DNA of 64,000 bases from Perlabentimonas sp034003245. GTDB lineage: Bacteria; Bacteroidota; Bacteroidia; Bacteroidales; Tenuifilaceae. Positions 8,591 to 17,698 of this stretch are shown in pieces; position 1 is the stretch's first letter, and every line of letters starts with the position of its first letter. The DNA lies in assembly GCA_034003245.1 (NCBI GenBank), contig JAVEYY010000010.1:1-64000 (forward strand), written 5' to 3'. The position numbers and the translations under genes were made by a program. Under the pieces are notes generated by a model. The model was not told the origin of the DNA and did not search any database. It saw only the letters and a list, made by a program, of their open reading frames with translations.

Positions 8591-9442
8591 CTAGAAAATA
8601 CTAGATACAACCGAGATGATGCCTGTTACGATTTCGCCCGTTTCGTAGTTAAACTCGGACCCTCTAAGGCTATGAGGAATCAGGTAAACAATAACCGTAA
8701 TAGCCGACGCAAGAACCGTTACCCATCGAGAGTTCCGTTTCCAATTGGCCAACACGGCAACACCCCACACCACAAACATCACCAGGGTTTTGTTATCGGT
8801 TAAATCGTAACCAAAGGGAAATCCTGTCCAGTAATGATCGAATGCAAATTTTTGCACGATAGGGCCAAAGACTAATCCTCCCACAAAAATAAACGACAAG
8901 GTGATTAGTCCCCAGAACTTGAAACGGGGATGGTTGAACGCTGCCATAACCCCAGCCAGATTGCTAAAGATCATGGCGACAAAAATCAGAATAACATGTG
9001 GCAAAAGCGCCCAGGCTGGGGTATGCCCTTTGTATCGGATCACCACGGGGTTGTCGCTGGGCAATAGAATTTTCCGATCGGCAAAGGCATTCTCGAGCTC
9101 AATGTAATACTCGAGCTTTGCAGCCTTTTGGCTAACAGCTGGCAAGTACGACACAAACGCTCCGTCCTCGGGCCAGAAGGGTGGATTGAGCACCCAAGCG
9201 GTATCGGCAGGGTATGGCCTATGGTATAACCGTGCGGTCCAGTCCCACGACAGGGAGGGTAATTCAAGCCTAACCTCCTCGTCTACATAGCTGCTCCGCG
9301 GCAGTTTAAGCTGAACAAACGTGGTGTCGTCTACCTGTAAGCTCACCTTCTTAGGGTAAGTAGGCCCTGTTTGGCGCTGAAAAATAACGGCTGCAAAGGT
9401 CACTAGAAGTGCAGCCAACCAAAACCAAAGTGTTCTTTTCAT
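8591..9442 (-). CDS. Conserved membrane protein of unknown function
   Basis: A 283-residue protein with an N-terminal membrane anchor (about 4-22), a soluble, probably periplasmic beta-rich domain (about 25-135, many aromatic residues), and five or so membrane helices in the C-terminal half (for example LLPHVILIFVAMIFSNLAGV, ITLSFIFVGGLVFG and LVMFVVWGVAVLA). I do not recognise the family. It lies 46 bases after the M28 peptidase gene in the same orientation and may be co-transcribed with it. Confidence 0.7.
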   Translation of the reverse strand: MKRTLWFWLAALLVTFAAVIFQRQTGPTYPKKVSLQVDDTTFVQLKLPRSSYVDEEVRLELPSLSWDWTARLYHRPYPADTAWVLNPPFWPEDGAFVSYLPAVSQKAAKLEYYIELENAFADRKILLPSDNPVVIRYKGHTPAWALLPHVILIFVAMIFSNLAGVMAAFNHPRFKFWGLITLSFIFVGGLVFGPIVQKFAFDHYWTGFPFGYDLTDNKTLVMFVVWGVAVLANWKRNSRWVTVLASAITVIVYLIPHSLRGSEFNYETGEIVTGIISVVSSIF

Positions 9443-9488
9443 AAGTACTAATAAAATATGAGTGTTCTTTCTTATCCCCTAAATCAAC

Positions 9489-11273
9489 CTATAGCTGAAC
9501 CAGTACAACCATAGTTTTACCCCTGCGTTTTAACTCTACCGAAATGGTTGAGCCTGCAGTCAAATCCTGTAACCTGAACATGTAGTCCTGAATATTGCGA
9601 ACTGGCTTCCCGTTAATGGCAGTAATCATGTCGTTCTTTTGGATACCGGCCACCCAAGCCGGCTGATCTTCGGTTACAGCCAGCACTCTTAGCCCCTCGG
9701 CAGGTGCTCCGCTGACATCGGGCATAATTCCCAGGCGAACCTTCAGCTCCTGACCATGCCTGGAGCTCGGTTGTGCTGGCCCAGCCTCCTGAAAGGTTAA
9801 CGCTTGCGGGGCATTGGCGATCTCGGTTACCACATCGAAAATGAAATTACTGGCCCGCTGCAGGCCATCGAAGTTGATACGCTGAATTCTATCGTTGGGG
9901 GTATGGTAATCGGTATGTGGGCCGGTTGAAAAGAAAAGCACGGGGATATTCTGCGCGTAAAAGCTGGCATGATCCGATGGGCCATAGCCCTGAGGGGAAA
10001 GCGCAAGGTTAAAGCTGTAGCCCTCGTTAGTGGACAGTAACAGGTTTTCGGCTTCGGCCGAGGTTTTAACCCCACCAACCTGCAAGGTGCTCTCCTCGTT
10101 TAATCGTCCCAGCATATCGATATTAATCATGGTTACGATTGAATCTCGAGGAACGGGCAAATTCTCGACAAAATACCGCGAGCCCAGCAGTCCCATCTCC
10201 TCGGCAGCAAAGGCCACAACCACAACACTTCTGCGGGTTGCCTGGTGGGCTAACCTTTGTCCAATCTCCAGGACGGCAGCCACCCCCGACGCGTTATCGT
10301 CGGCACCACTGTGCACGGCCAGCGAATCGGGCATGCGGCTCGATGAGCTCTTCCCGCCCATCCCAATATGATCGAAGTGGGCACCAACCACAATGTACTG
10401 ATTCTTGAGCAAAGGATCTGTTCCCTTAATTAAACCCACCACGTTTTGCGTGTTTCGCTTACTGGTAACAATATCTGTTCGTGCACAAATACTCGCGCCA
10501 ACCGCAAACGAGCTTGGATGCTTCTTCAGCATTAGATCGGCCTCCAGATCACCTACGTTTTTCCCCGAAGGTTTAAGTATGGCATTGGCCACCGACCTCT
10601 TGATATGCACAACAGGGATATCGATATTAAAACTTTTTTGCCGTGAGAAGGTTATATGATCCTGCCTGTCGAATTGTTCACCCGATACCAGGATAACTCC
10701 TGCTGCACCCTGATCCTTTGCCCGCATGGCCTTATACCTATCGCTGGTATGCGTTGCAAGAGGACTATTTGGATTATCGCCAAAGGGATTGCCCCGCAGC
10801 ATAATCGCCCATTTCTCCGACACGTTTACGGTTGCATAGTCGTCCCAGGTAAGGGTATCGGAGAAGAAGTTTAGGCCATAGCCCACAAAAACAGCTGTTG
10901 ACACCAAGGTGTCGGATGACGAGAATGGCAGAACCGTAAAATCATCGCCAAACCCAAACCGGATTCCATTCACCGCAAGGGTATTACTTTCGCCCACATC
11001 CTGATGGTCGATAAACTCGAGAAATTGGTACCCGTTCTTCTCCATAAGCTTAATGCCGCTCAGGGCCATCTTGTCCTTAATGTACTTAGCCGCCACCCTA
11101 TCGTAAGGGGTTCCGGGTTGCCGGCCCATCAGCGAGTCGGAGGCCAAAAAATCGATGTGCTGGTACAGCTCTTCCTTGGTGATCTCAGGATTTACGGCAA
11201 TTTTCTGCTTACAAGCAAATGCGAAGCATAATGCTACCAGTAGTGATATACGAAGGATCGATTTGTGCATCAT
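9489..11273 (-). CDS. M28-family zinc aminopeptidase with PA and PDZ domains, lipoprotein
   Basis: An exported zinc peptidase of about 594 residues. The start MMHKSILRISLLVALCFAFAC is a lipoprotein-type signal; the further upstream TTG (11315) is unlikely. A PA-type insert lies in the first half (around the segment DQGAAGVILVSGEQFDR). The M28 catalytic core shows VVGAHFDHIG, HSGADDNASGVAAVLE and VVVAFAAEEMGLLGSRYF, which hold the two-zinc ligands and the catalytic Glu, followed by GPSDHASFY and TDYHTPNDR. A C-terminal PDZ domain (about the last 90 residues, GLRVLAVTEDQPAWVAGI, NDMITAINGKPV) follows. It probably trims peptides in the periplasm. Confidence 0.9.
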   Translation of the reverse strand: MMHKSILRISLLVALCFAFACKQKIAVNPEITKEELYQHIDFLASDSLMGRQPGTPYDRVAAKYIKDKMALSGIKLMEKNGYQFLEFIDHQDVGESNTLAVNGIRFGFGDDFTVLPFSSSDTLVSTAVFVGYGLNFFSDTLTWDDYATVNVSEKWAIMLRGNPFGDNPNSPLATHTSDRYKAMRAKDQGAAGVILVSGEQFDRQDHITFSRQKSFNIDIPVVHIKRSVANAILKPSGKNVGDLEADLMLKKHPSSFAVGASICARTDIVTSKRNTQNVVGLIKGTDPLLKNQYIVVGAHFDHIGMGGKSSSSRMPDSLAVHSGADDNASGVAAVLEIGQRLAHQATRRSVVVVAFAAEEMGLLGSRYFVENLPVPRDSIVTMINIDMLGRLNEESTLQVGGVKTSAEAENLLLSTNEGYSFNLALSPQGYGPSDHASFYAQNIPVLFFSTGPHTDYHTPNDRIQRINFDGLQRASNFIFDVVTEIANAPQALTFQEAGPAQPSSRHGQELKVRLGIMPDVSGAPAEGLRVLAVTEDQPAWVAGIQKNDMITAINGKPVRNIQDYMFRLQDLTAGSTISVELKRRGKTMVVLVQL

Positions 11274-11489
11274 GCGGAGTGTTTTAGTGATAAGATATAC
11301 TTTATGACAATGCAAAACGTGTTACAAACCTACTGCAAAAAAATGTAAGTTGCAATATACAAAACCAAACCCCAAGCCTATTGTTGAGGAAAGCGGATAT
11401 AAATTTTGAGTAAATAAAAGGACATCATGAACAAATGTTGATCGATTTTTCTTAGTATTGCATAACAATAACCATTAATACCTAAGCAT

Positions 11490-12821
11490 ATGAAACCGTT
11501 GACAGCAAAACTGATCCTTATAATCCTGGCGGCTTTTCAGGTTTTATCGGCTAAAGCCTGGTCGGAGCACCCGCTGCTGGCCTACCCTGTGCTATCGACC
11601 ATACCTGAGCTCGCTAACCAGAGCCCAATCGCAGTAAAAAGCCTTCAGAGCTTTCTGATGGAGCAGGAGAAGGAGCTGGAAAAGTTTTTCGAGGAACAGG
11701 AGCTTTGGCTAAGCCAAAACCTAGCCTACTACCCTGCCCTACCCGAACAGCTGAAGTTCAAAGCCACAGGAAATCCCGATGATATCCTGCAGCGGTTTTT
11801 CCGAGCGATTAGGCTTAATCCCAACGTAAAGATGAAGCTTTACCAGCATCTTCTCCCAGGAGAAACAGTTGGTGAAAGGGTAACCATTGCCCCACAACTG
11901 CTGACCACTGTTAAAGATGTTTCATCGCTTGAAAAGACTAACTACGTTGAACTTTTCGAGGGTGATATGGTATCACCTCTTGTGGTGCTTTACACCGCAA
12001 ACGATGAACCCGACTATGGATTTGACCTTGGCCTATTTGAGGATAACAATACGCCCCAAGGCGATGAGTATGGATTCGGAATCCAACCTTTTGGCGATCC
12101 AAATCTCGAGTACGGCAGTCAGGCTCCATTCCACATGGGGTTTTACCACGAGGCTAAAATTGTTTTCTTCTTCGGGCCTTTCCTAAAGAAAACTTTACCC
12201 GAATTAAGGATCAACCAGTTTAGAGGGCTGTCGGAATTTGCCTTTGCCTCGAACAATCCCTACTGGGGATACCGGTTTATGGGCTGGGGAATGCACTACC
12301 TAGGCGACCTCTCAATGCCATACCATTCGGTGGCTCTGCCCGGTGTTAGCCCCCTAAAGATGATTTGGACAAACATTAAGGCCATGCTCGGATTCCCCAA
12401 GAGTAAGGACAACGCAGTGCAGATAGTGAGCAACAGGCACTCAGTGCTTGAGGAGTACCAGTGGCAAGTGCTGCGGGCTGCTTACGATAGCAACGATATG
12501 GATCATCCCCTAATTGCTGCCCTAAAATCGCCTATCGACAGGGTAGAGTATAACAAGGATTTTCCGCGCTATGTTGCTGCCAAGGAATCGGCAAACCGGG
12601 CTAAGCGGGTGGATAAACTGCTAAAAAAATGGATGCCCAAAATGCTAGTCTCCGATCCTAAATTCGAAACACCAGGTTCACCTGAGCTGGGAAGAATTAT
12701 TGAGCTGGCAAAAGCCGAAAAGGGCGATGAGGCCATCGACCAGATGAACGCAACACTTGCCGAGATATTTAAATCGTACAGCATGCACCTGCAGAGTTTC
12801 TACGCTGCTATCGAAAAGTAA
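11490..12821 (+). CDS. Exported zinc-phospholipase-C / S1-P1-nuclease-like protein
   Basis: A 443-residue exported protein. The signal peptide ends AKA (21-23), so the mature protein would start at Trp24. In the zinc phospholipase C / P1 nuclease superfamily the free N-terminal Trp is a zinc ligand. The other ligand motifs are also visible: an early His27; HYLGDLSMPYH (His269, Asp273, His279), closely like the HYLGDxxQPMH block of Bacillus cereus phospholipase C; and HSVLE (His317, Glu321), matching its HxxxE. The protein is longer than the classical enzymes (about 245-290 residues), with extra sequence before the HYLGD block. Substrate is not predictable. It is monocistronic. Confidence 0.65.
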   Translation: MKPLTAKLILIILAAFQVLSAKAWSEHPLLAYPVLSTIPELANQSPIAVKSLQSFLMEQEKELEKFFEEQELWLSQNLAYYPALPEQLKFKATGNPDDILQRFFRAIRLNPNVKMKLYQHLLPGETVGERVTIAPQLLTTVKDVSSLEKTNYVELFEGDMVSPLVVLYTANDEPDYGFDLGLFEDNNTPQGDEYGFGIQPFGDPNLEYGSQAPFHMGFYHEAKIVFFFGPFLKKTLPELRINQFRGLSEFAFASNNPYWGYRFMGWGMHYLGDLSMPYHSVALPGVSPLKMIWTNIKAMLGFPKSKDNAVQIVSNRHSVLEEYQWQVLRAAYDSNDMDHPLIAALKSPIDRVEYNKDFPRYVAAKESANRAKRVDKLLKKWMPKMLVSDPKFETPGSPELGRIIELAKAEKGDEAIDQMNATLAEIFKSYSMHLQSFYAAIEK

Positions 12822-12891
12822 GGGTTACCGACTCGCTAGCGGCAAGTTTGACCGTAAAAATTGGGCAATGCTTAAAGACAAAACCTAGAAT

Positions 12892-13095
12892 ATGGCTGAA
12901 TCTGGAATAAGTATTATATTTTTAATCCTACTAGGCATAATTGCTTTATTCATTTACTTTTTACCGACAATTATTGCATCGGGTAGAAATGCTACTGCAA
13001 CGTTTTTGATATTCTTAGTAAATCTATTTGGAGGTTGGACTATTGCGCTTTGGATTTTTGTTTTTATTTGGGCGTTTTGTGCTAAAAAGAAATGA
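12892..13095 (+). CDS. Superinfection-immunity-type small membrane protein
   Basis: A 67-residue protein made of two membrane helices (about 7-29 and 38-60) with a short loop. The pattern YFLPTIIA...FLVNLFGGWTIALWI...WAFC matches the superinfection immunity protein family, named after phage T4 Imm, which blocks DNA entry by superinfecting phages; bacterial chromosomal members are common and mostly untested. Its stop overlaps the start of the next gene (ATGA at 13092-13095), so the two are translationally coupled. Confidence 0.7.
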   Translation: MAESGISIIFLILLGIIALFIYFLPTIIASGRNATATFLIFLVNLFGGWTIALWIFVFIWAFCAKKK

Positions 13096-14129
13096 CAAGA
13101 AGAACAAAAATAAATAAAAAAATAGGCAATGTTATTGTAACAGTTCTGCTTATAATATTTGTATTTATTGTAAATGAAAATTTAATCTCATTCTCAACTG
13201 ATAAGGAATATTATACTGCAACAACGGACTTAAATGTAAGAAATGGTGCAGGTACACAATACGTGGTAATTTTCACATTACAGAGAGGGAATGAAGTTAA
13301 AGTATTGAAAAAAGAAAACAATTGGTATCAAATCAAGTATTTAGAAAAAAAAGGGTATGCCTATTCTGAATATTTAGAGTATAGTAGAACTGAAAAGAAT
13401 ACAAGTTTTCAATCTTTTAATAAAAAAATCTCATTCATTGGCAAAGGAATTATCGCCTTCATCATCGTAGCTGTTAGTTTATTAATATATAGAAAAGTAC
13501 GAGACACAAAACTGTTAAAAACAGTCACGAAAACAAAAAGAGGTACACGGTCAGAAAGAGATTTAGTTGTTAAACTTTTAAAATACGGCATTCCAGCAAA
13601 AATGATTTTTCACGACTTGTATGTATGTAAGAAAAATGGTGAATTTTCACAGATTGACTTGGTAGTTTTAACAGAGGTAGGAATAATTGTTTTTGAAATT
13701 AAAGATTACAGTGGTTGGATATATGGAAATGGAAATCAGTCCCAGTGGACTCAAGTTTTAGCTTATGGTAAAAAGAAATATCGTTTCTTTAATCCAATAA
13801 TGCAAAACAATAAGCATATAAGTGAATTGAAAAAATACCTGAATCTTTATAATAATGTACCATTTTATTCAATAGTATTATTCTATGGTGATTGCGTGTT
13901 GAAAGAAGTTAACTATGTTCCCAAAGGAACTTTTCTTGTGAAATCAAATAGACTTAAAGACGTTTTGAGAATCATTCTAAAACAGAATGAGCCTATCGAA
14001 TATGGAAATATAAATGTAATGCTTGGAATGCTAAAGGAAGCTGTAGAAGATGGAGAATCTAAGGAAAATCAAATCAAGCATATCGAAAATATTAAGGATA
14101 TGATTGGAAAGGAAAGAATATTTGAATAA
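13092..14129 (+). CDS. Membrane protein with SH3 domain outside and NERD nuclease-like domain inside
   Basis: A 345-residue protein. A membrane helix at about 11-32 is followed by a bacterial SH3 domain (about 40-95; TTDLNVRNGAGTQYVVIFTL, NNWYQIKYLEKKGYAYSEYL), a second helix (about 113-133) and then a basic stretch and a NERD domain (about 150-270). The NERD core has RGTRSERDLVVKLL, then Asp189 (SQIDLVV) and Glu202-x-Lys204 (VFEIKDYSGW), the PD-(D/E)xK-like triad. The positive-inside rule puts the SH3 domain in the periplasm and the nuclease-like domain in the cytoplasm. The gene is much more AT-rich than its neighbours (14 G+C in 60 bases at 13801-13860, against 29 in 60 at 12361-12420), suggesting recent transfer. 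Confidence 0.75.
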   Translation: MTRRTKINKKIGNVIVTVLLIIFVFIVNENLISFSTDKEYYTATTDLNVRNGAGTQYVVIFTLQRGNEVKVLKKENNWYQIKYLEKKGYAYSEYLEYSRTEKNTSFQSFNKKISFIGKGIIAFIIVAVSLLIYRKVRDTKLLKTVTKTKRGTRSERDLVVKLLKYGIPAKMIFHDLYVCKKNGEFSQIDLVVLTEVGIIVFEIKDYSGWIYGNGNQSQWTQVLAYGKKKYRFFNPIMQNNKHISELKKYLNLYNNVPFYSIVLFYGDCVLKEVNYVPKGTFLVKSNRLKDVLRIILKQNEPIEYGNINVMLGMLKEAVEDGESKENQIKHIENIKDMIGKERIFE

Positions 14130-14144
14130 TAACAAAACCAGCCG

Positions 14145-15068
14145 CTAAACAATAACGCCAAGCAGCCCGCTCTGCTTGCGTTGCTGTTTATAGGTAGTGT
14201 AAAGCTGATGAACTATTCCATCGGAAACGCCTATGGTTGGGATAAGAATCCGTTTGGCGCCCGACCACCTCATAATACTTAAAAAGATTTGGGCAGCGGG
14301 TATAATAACATCGGCTCTATCGGGGTTTAATCCCAGCACTTTAATACGCTCCTCAACGGTGTAGTAGTTAAGGAACTTATCGATCTCGGAGAGTTCCTCG
14401 AGCATTAGCTGAGGTAATTCCTTTTTGCCCGATAGCTTAAAAATCTTGTTGATGTTCCCCCCCGAGCCGATAAGCACAACATCGCGAGAATCTGCTTTGA
14501 GACGGGTGAGCCATTTTTTAATCTGTTTAAACTCCTTATCGCCCGCTTTTTTACTTAGCAGCCGAATGGTACCAACATTAAACGATTGAGAATCGACCAC
14601 TTTGCGATCGCTAAAAAGGGTGATCTCGGTGCTACCACCGCCCACATCAACGTAAAGGTAATGGCTGTCGTCGTTTATCATCTCCACAATTTGGTTGGAG
14701 TAGATAATTTCAGCCTCCTGCTTCCCGTCAATAATCTCGATATCAATTCCCGCAAACTCCTTAACCTGCGCCACAACCTCGCTCCCGTTTGATGCCTCGC
14801 GCATGGCCGATGTGGCGCATGCCCTGTAGGCAACCACCTCGTGAACCTCCATCAGGTTCTTAAACGCGAGCATGGTCTTTTTAAGCTTTTCAACCTTTGG
14901 GGAAGAAATGGTGCCACTGATAAAGACATCATCGCCCAAGCGAACAGGAACTCGAACCAACGACGACTTCTTAAAGAGGGCATTCTTGCCATCCTCCACC
15001 ACGTTCATAAACAGCAAACGGATAGCATTAGAGCCTATGTCTATTGCAGCAAATTTTAGGATTTTCAA
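14145..15068 (-). CDS. ppx: Exopolyphosphatase / Ppx-GppA phosphatase
   Basis: A 307-residue Ppx/GppA-family protein that hydrolyses polyphosphate or pppGpp. It has the ASKHA phosphate-binding segments AAIDIGSNAIRLLF at the N-terminus and LYVDVGGGSTEITLF near residue 135. It is the short form, with no C-terminal HD domain. The start is a TTG (15068) whose bases overlap the ppk stop codon (TTGA). No ATG lies before the first phosphate-binding loop, so the TTG is probably real and translation coupled. It is the second gene of a ppk-ppx pair. Confidence 0.9.
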   Translation of the reverse strand: MKILKFAAIDIGSNAIRLLFMNVVEDGKNALFKKSSLVRVPVRLGDDVFISGTISSPKVEKLKKTMLAFKNLMEVHEVVAYRACATSAMREASNGSEVVAQVKEFAGIDIEIIDGKQEAEIIYSNQIVEMINDDSHYLYVDVGGGSTEITLFSDRKVVDSQSFNVGTIRLLSKKAGDKEFKQIKKWLTRLKADSRDVVLIGSGGNINKIFKLSGKKELPQLMLEELSEIDKFLNYYTVEERIKVLGLNPDRADVIIPAAQIFLSIMRWSGAKRILIPTIGVSDGIVHQLYTTYKQQRKQSGLLGVIV

Positions 15069-17137
15069 GATTTTGTCTCCTTCATATATTCGGTTAAGTA
15101 GTACTTGTGCAGCTCAATCTGCGACTGGTACTTTTTCTTCTTTTCCTCGCGCTTATAGCTGTTGCACTGGTTTTCGTCCACTATCCGTGCTTTAACATTA
15201 TCCTTAAAGCCAGCGCTAAATATCTGGCGCAGCTCCTTCTGCAGAGTAGGATCGAGAACGGGAGCCGCCACCTCGACCCTATAATCGAGGTTACGCGTCA
15301 TCCAGTCGGCTGATGAGATGTAATACTTGGGGTGATTATTGTTGCAGAAGATGAAAAAGCGGGAGTGCTCCAGGTACCGATCCACAACGCTTATCACCTC
15401 AATATTTGCACTTTGATTGGGAATGCCTGGCACTAGCGAGCAAATTCCCCTCACCATTAGCTTAATCTTTACACCCGCATTGCTGGCCTGATAGAGTTTA
15501 CGGATAACCTCGATATCAACAATATTATTTATTTTACAGTAAATGTAGGCTGGCTGCTTTTTACGGGCATTGGCTATCTCGATATCGATGTGTGCATAGA
15601 GCTTACGGCGCATGCTATTGGGCGATACCCATAGGTAGCGATAGTTAAAGGTTTTGTAGTTGTACTCTAAGAATGTAAAAACCTTTTCCACCTCGCTGGT
15701 TATTCGCTTATCAGCTGTGAAAATGTTGAAATCGGTGTAAAGGTTTGCATTCCCCTCGTGAAAGTTACCGGTACTAACAGTTGCATAGTTAACCAAACTG
15801 CCATTCTCCTCGCGGGTTATAAGCGTTTGTTTACTGTGAATTTTAAGCCCGTAGATTCCAAAGATCACCTTAATCCCCACCTCCTCCATCCTCTTACTCC
15901 AGTATATGTTTGCGCCCTCATCGAAACGGGCAAGTAATTCTATTATCACAGTAACCGACTTGCCGTTTTGGGCGGCATTCATTAGCGCCCGCACAACCTT
16001 CGACTCAGTAGCCACTCGATACAACGTAATCTTAATGCTAGTAACCCGGGGGTCGATGGCTGCCTCGCGGAGCATTCGTGTGTAGTAGGAAAAGCTGTGG
16101 TATGGGTAATGCAACGAGAAATCCTTTTTGGCAATTTCTTCAAGAATACTGGTTGACTTATCGAGCCGGGGTATTGGAACTGGAGGTAATTTCTCGTTTA
16201 CAAGATCGGAACTACCTATTTTAGGGAATGAGATAAAATCCTTGAAGTTGTGGTAACGCGCTCCGGGAAGCAGATTATCGTCCTCATCCAGATCCATCCG
16301 GCTGGTGATAAAATGTAGCAGATCGGGGGCTATTTGCGAATCGTACACAAAACGTACTGGTTGCCCCTTGGTTCGGTTCTTTAGCCCTTTTGAAATCTTT
16401 TCGAGTAAGCTCTCCGCAATATCATTATCCACATCCAATTCAGCATCGCGGGTTATCTTAATGGTGTATGCGGCAAATGTGTCGTAGGGTAATATGCTGA
16501 ATACCTGCGAAAGGCAAAACCGTATCACATCATCGAGAAGGATTATAAAGCTCTTGCCCTCGATATTGGGGAGCTGGATAAACCGGTTGTGGTCGCTGGA
16601 TGGAATCTCTATCAGAGCATACTCGCTTACTTCGGGGATTAACGATTTGGAGAGCTTTATGGCTAAGTATATCGAACGATCCTTTAGCTCAGGGAAAGTG
16701 TCTAATCGGCTAATCATAATTGGGGCAATGGAAGGGGCTATTTCCTTCTTAAAAAGTTCTTTAACGTAATCGACATGCTCAGCCAGTAGTTCACACTCAT
16801 TTACGATGAAGATGTCCTGTGCTCGCAGCTCTTCAACAATACTCGCGTAAATCCCATCGAAACGAACCTGAAACCCTTGCACAATTTTCTGAATCCGTTG
16901 AACAACCTTCTTGGGCTTATCGGTAACAAACTCCTTAATGCCCTTATCGAGCTGCATTAATCTAAGCTGGGTAGCCACCCTGACCCTAAAAAACTCGTCG
17001 AGGTTGTTACTAAAAATACCCAAAAACTTTAATCGTTCGAGCAGAGGCACATTGGGGTCTTCGGCCTCCTGGAGTACTCGTTCGTTGAACGACAACCAGC
17101 TCACCTCCCTGTTTATAAAATCTCTAGGCTTGGCCAT
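15065..17137 (-). CDS. ppk: Polyphosphate kinase 1
   Basis: A 690-residue polyphosphate kinase that makes and breaks inorganic polyphosphate using ATP. The N-terminal domain begins with FINREVSWLSFNERVLQEA, a family signature. The two active-site histidines are at His434 (GLKIHSKQTL), the autophosphorylated residue (E. coli His435), and His591 (YLEHSRFFIF; E. coli His592). The length matches the family (about 690). It starts 19 bases after the sixA gene ends and overlaps ppx by four bases, so the three are one operon for polyphosphate and phosphohistidine chemistry. Confidence 0.97.
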   Translation of the reverse strand: MAKPRDFINREVSWLSFNERVLQEAEDPNVPLLERLKFLGIFSNNLDEFFRVRVATQLRLMQLDKGIKEFVTDKPKKVVQRIQKIVQGFQVRFDGIYASIVEELRAQDIFIVNECELLAEHVDYVKELFKKEIAPSIAPIMISRLDTFPELKDRSIYLAIKLSKSLIPEVSEYALIEIPSSDHNRFIQLPNIEGKSFIILLDDVIRFCLSQVFSILPYDTFAAYTIKITRDAELDVDNDIAESLLEKISKGLKNRTKGQPVRFVYDSQIAPDLLHFITSRMDLDEDDNLLPGARYHNFKDFISFPKIGSSDLVNEKLPPVPIPRLDKSTSILEEIAKKDFSLHYPYHSFSYYTRMLREAAIDPRVTSIKITLYRVATESKVVRALMNAAQNGKSVTVIIELLARFDEGANIYWSKRMEEVGIKVIFGIYGLKIHSKQTLITREENGSLVNYATVSTGNFHEGNANLYTDFNIFTADKRITSEVEKVFTFLEYNYKTFNYRYLWVSPNSMRRKLYAHIDIEIANARKKQPAYIYCKINNIVDIEVIRKLYQASNAGVKIKLMVRGICSLVPGIPNQSANIEVISVVDRYLEHSRFFIFCNNNHPKYYISSADWMTRNLDYRVEVAAPVLDPTLQKELRQIFSAGFKDNVKARIVDENQCNSYKREEKKKKYQSQIELHKYYLTEYMKETKS

Positions 17138-17156
17138 ATGCTTGAAATTTGACTTA

Positions 17157-17660
17157 TCACAAGTAATTTTTAGGATAATCGAACCAACTCCTCAGCAGAT
17201 TATCACGATGCAAACCGCTCCAATTTTCAGCCGTAAAATCTAAACGAACCAATGCACCTGTAGGAAGATTCTCGATGGGCTCGGGCAGAAATTCGTTGAC
17301 AAAGTACGTGAAAGTTGGGTTATGCCCAACAATCAGTGCACAATTTTTTTCGACAGGTAAACCACTCACAATACTTTTAACAACCTGCTCGGTAGTTTCG
17401 TAAAGATGACCGTTAAGCGATATAACGCTAAGGGGTATATTCGCCGCGCCACAAAGGGTAATAGTTGTGTGCACGGCTCTGTTAGCGGGGCTTGAAACGA
17501 TTATCCCTACCTCGCGCAGCTCGTTTTCCCTGGCCAATGCCAGCTTCGAAATATCCTTAAGCCCCCGGCTGGTGAGTGGTCTATCGAAATCTGACTCCTC
17601 ATAATCATCCCACGACGATTTGGCGTGCCGTAGCACGAAGAGTGTCTTAATACTGCTCAT
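17157..17660 (-). CDS. sixA: SixA-type phosphohistidine phosphatase
   Basis: A 167-residue histidine-phosphatase-superfamily protein. It starts with the catalytic motif LFVLRHAKSS (His12), followed later by the second His in ALIVGHNPTF. The short length, small alpha insert and absence of a signal peptide fit SixA, which removes phosphate from phosphohistidines on Hpt or PTS proteins. It is 19 bases upstream of ppk. Other small cytoplasmic histidine phosphatases are possible, so the symbol is tentative. Confidence 0.8.
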   Translation of the reverse strand: MSSIKTLFVLRHAKSSWDDYEESDFDRPLTSRGLKDISKLALARENELREVGIIVSSPANRAVHTTITLCGAANIPLSVISLNGHLYETTEQVVKSIVSGLPVEKNCALIVGHNPTFTYFVNEFLPEPIENLPTGALVRLDFTAENWSGLHRDNLLRSWFDYPKNYL

Positions 17661-17698
17661 CGGTGATTCTACGTTTTATGAGGTTTACACGATTAGAT

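Noticed and set aside
12837..14147. Inverted TAGCGGC / GCCGCTA flanking the AT-rich two-gene module as transposon ends
   Set aside because: Only 7 bp, with no transposase and no target duplication; expected by chance at this distance.
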